Source: an uncultured Selenomonadaceae bacterium (GTDB taxonomy: Bacteria > Bacillota > Negativicutes > Selenomonadales > Selenomonadaceae). Taken from it: a stretch of DNA of 15,235 bases. Numbering within the stretch: the stretch's first letter is position 1; the number at the start of each line of letters is the position of its first letter. The DNA lies in contig CAJORE010000285.1 of the NCBI GenBank assembly GCA_905236595.1, positions 1 through 15,235 on the forward strand. The letters are read 5' to 3'. Both the position numbers and the translations under genes were made by a program. A model generated the notes under the pieces. The model did not search any database and was not told the DNA's origin. It saw only the letters and a program-made list of their open reading frames with translations. Below are positions 13,433 through 15,235 of this stretch, piece by piece.

Positions 13433-15235
13433 ATGAAACGCGCCGGTATATTTTGTATGTTTGGTAAAACGAACGTCCCCGTGGCGGATTATGTCATTTA
13501 CCTTTTACAACAAGCCGCCACCGTTATCAATGAGATTATCGTGGTATGCAACGGCGCAATAACGACAACCGACAAGGAAAAACTATCGCCCTACGCCGCC
13601 AAAATCGTCGTGCGCGAAAATATCGGCTACGATGCGGGGGCATGGCGCGAAATAATTCTAAACGATCCGCGCCTCACCACCGTTTTTGATGAGTTGGTAC
13701 TGTTTAACGATTCATTTTACGGTCCGTTGTACCCATTCAGCGACATATTTGCCAAAATGACGGCGTTTGATGCGGATTTTTGGGGCATAACCGTTCACGG
13801 GCAAGCACCCGACCCAACCGGCATCAGTCCCTTCGGCTATATCCCGGAACACCTCCAAACATATTTTTTGGTGATAAGAGCAAACCTCCTAAAATCCGCC
13901 TCATTTTTGGCGTATTGGCAAGAAACAGCGAACGCCGCCACTTTTGACGAAGCTGTTTTCCGTTACGAAGTCTGCTTTACGCGCCATTTTACCGAATTGG
14001 GCTTTTCCTTCGCGGTATACTGCGACACGCGTGCATACGAACAACCTGCCGACCTAAAAACAAACCTCTACCTGTATGCACAATTACGCCTACTGAAAGA
14101 TTTTCGTTGCCCCGTGTTGAAGAAAAAAGCCTTACAGACACCACGCCGAAACTTACTCGAACAAAATTACGGCACCGAACCACGCGAAAGCCTACGCTTC
14201 ATCGAAAAAAACACCGCTTACGATACGGCGCTCATCTACCGCCATTTGTTATCTGCGACAAATACCGCCGCATTGAAAGAATGTTTGGGGCTAAATTATG
14301 TTTTGTCTGCCGACTTTGCCCCCACGCATGATTTTCTCGGCAAAGTCGCCGTTGTTGTCCACTTATACTACAAGGATTTGGCCGACGAATGTCTAAACTA
14401 CATTTGTCGTTTGCCGTCATTCATCGCTGTCTTTGTAACCGTCAACAGCGAAGATATGCGACAATATTTGACAAAAGCCTTCGCCGAACGCGGCCGCCAA
14501 CCGCAAATACGCTTGGCGGCAAGCCGCGGACGCGAATTGGGCGCTTTTTTGCAAAACTGCGCCGATATTGTTGCGGAGTATGAATTCCTGTGTTTCATAC
14601 ACGACAAAAAATCCTTACGCACCGCCCAGTCGATTGTAGTGGGCGATGCCTTCTTTCATCTTCTATGGGACAACACCCTCGGCAACGGCGAAGCTTTCGT
14701 CCGAAACGTCCTTGATACATTCAGCAAAGAGCCGCTCTTAGGGTTACTGGTGCCGCCGTCTCCGTATCACAGCGATTATGGTTTGTTAAACGGTTATTAC
14801 TGGTCGGATGATTGCTACGATCAAACGATAGCTTTGGCCAAAATGCTGTCCATAGATACCGGCCACATAGAACTTGCTTTCACGCCGTTGGCATTGGGTT
14901 CGGTTTTTTGGTGCCGCACAAAGATTTTGCGCAAAATTTTCGCCAAAAAATGGCGTCCCGAAGATTTTCCCGACGAGCCAATGCCGGTTGACGGAACGAT
15001 AAATCACGCCTTGGAACGAATCTTTCCCTTCGCGGCGCAAGACGCCGGATTTTACACCGGCTGTTTGATGGAGAGTTCATTTGCCGCCAATCACATGGAA
15101 AACGTAAAGTATTTGTCCGTCAACGAACCGTATCGCACGGTATTGCTCAAAAAAACGCTGAAAGCCTATGTGCCTGCGCGTTATTGGCCTGTTCTGCGAC
15201 GCATCAAAAACATTTACGACAAAATCTTCCGTTAA
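13433..15235 (+). CDS. Full-length RgpF-like glycan synthesis protein
   Basis: A 600-residue protein with the size and two-part layout of streptococcal RgpF. Part one (about 1-290) has IIVVCNG, ENIGYDAGAW (62-71), ELVLFNDSFYGPLYPFSDIF (N92-D93-S94) and DFWGIT, a GT-A-like pattern. Part two (about 325-600) repeats the domain of the gene at 8279: VAVVVHLYYKDLADECL, AVFVTVNS, SRGREL (364-369) in place of NRGRD, FIHDKKS (388-394) in place of HLHTKKS, SVFWC and VDGTINHALERIF. RgpF is linked to rhamnose polysaccharide assembly, but its exact chemistry is not settled to my knowledge. ATG 13433 is preceded by AAAGAAAGAG; an earlier in-frame ATG at 13331 would add 34 residues of unlikely composition. 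The TAA is the last codon of the window. Confidence 0.83.
   Translation: MKRAGIFCMFGKTNVPVADYVIYLLQQAATVINEIIVVCNGAITTTDKEKLSPYAAKIVVRENIGYDAGAWREIILNDPRLTTVFDELVLFNDSFYGPLYPFSDIFAKMTAFDADFWGITVHGQAPDPTGISPFGYIPEHLQTYFLVIRANLLKSASFLAYWQETANAATFDEAVFRYEVCFTRHFTELGFSFAVYCDTRAYEQPADLKTNLYLYAQLRLLKDFRCPVLKKKALQTPRRNLLEQNYGTEPRESLRFIEKNTAYDTALIYRHLLSATNTAALKECLGLNYVLSADFAPTHDFLGKVAVVVHLYYKDLADECLNYICRLPSFIAVFVTVNSEDMRQYLTKAFAERGRQPQIRLAASRGRELGAFLQNCADIVAEYEFLCFIHDKKSLRTAQSIVVGDAFFHLLWDNTLGNGEAFVRNVLDTFSKEPLLGLLVPPSPYHSDYGLLNGYYWSDDCYDQTIALAKMLSIDTGHIELAFTPLALGSVFWCRTKILRKIFAKKWRPEDFPDEPMPVDGTINHALERIFPFAAQDAGFYTGCLMESSFAANHMENVKYLSVNEPYRTVLLKKTLKAYVPARYWPVLRRIKNIYDKIFR

Noticed and set aside
14924..14937. 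Perfect 14-bp palindrome ATTTTGCGCAAAAT.
   Set aside because: About one such palindrome is expected in 15 kb, and it lies inside the last gene.
191..15080. Many open frames on the minus strand, some over 120 codons.
   Set aside because: All lie opposite well-supported + strand genes, their translations show no family motifs, and they follow from the codon composition of the + strand.
1..15235. Frequent TTTGCCG and CGGCAAA words as a possible DNA uptake or chromosomal signal.
   Set aside because: By eye they recur many times but nearly always in the same codon frame (TTT GCC and GGC AAA), so codon preference for Phe-Ala and Gly-Lys explains them.

Overview
The window is one stretch of a cell-surface polysaccharide locus (O-antigen, capsule or secondary wall glycan type). 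Every gene I can support lies on the + strand, mostly with gaps of 0-110 bases or short overlaps. The glycan is apparently started on a polyprenyl lipid (WbaP-type sugar-phosphate transferase), extended by several glycosyltransferases, modified by acylation and methylation, and exported by an ABC transporter of the Wzt type. A Wzt with a C-terminal domain plus WbaP suggests a diderm bacterium. The mix of RgpF-domain proteins, a rhamnosyltransferase-like GT2 and frequent TTG starts resembles anaerobic Firmicutes-related lineages such as Negativicutes, but that is an impression; the taxon cannot be fixed from this sequence. No rRNA, tRNA, CRISPR array or insertion sequence was seen.

Layout. 2-214: C-terminal end of a GT4 glycosyltransferase. 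251-1477: a second, paralogous GT4. 1464-2441: a GT-B-like transferase of unassigned activity, overlapping the previous gene. 2442-2681: a gap with a doubtful 53-residue ORF and a near-consensus sigma70-type promoter carrying a palindrome over its -35 box. 2682-3557: GT2 (rhamnosyltransferase-like). 3572-3967: GtrA-like membrane protein. 3972-5408: WbaP-like initiating transferase. 5439-7007: flavoenzyme distantly like UDP-galactopyranose mutase. 7048-8271: Wzt. 8279-9337: half-length RgpF-domain protein. 9337-10797 and 10808-11884: MBOAT acyltransferase and AlgJ/AlgX-like SGNH protein, an acylation pair. 11903-13324: methyltransferase with a middle domain and a very regular C-terminal coiled coil. 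13433-15235: full-length RgpF-like protein ending on the last base of the window.

How the parts may work together (inference). WbaP loads the first sugar. The GT4, GT2 and RgpF-type enzymes build a chain that may contain rhamnose and, if the flavoenzyme is a mutase, galactofuranose. MBOAT and SGNH acylate it on the outer side of the membrane. The methyltransferase-coiled-coil protein could cap the chain and set its length, as WbdD does in E. coli O9a, and Wzt could recognise the capped end. No Wzm permease and no nucleotide-sugar synthesis genes lie in the window.

The most unexpected DNA-level signal is a perfect 15-bp inverted repeat with a 4-base loop (11155-11188) buried inside the SGNH coding sequence. 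A second perfect hairpin (10-bp arms, 13338-13372) lies between the methyltransferase gene and the last gene.
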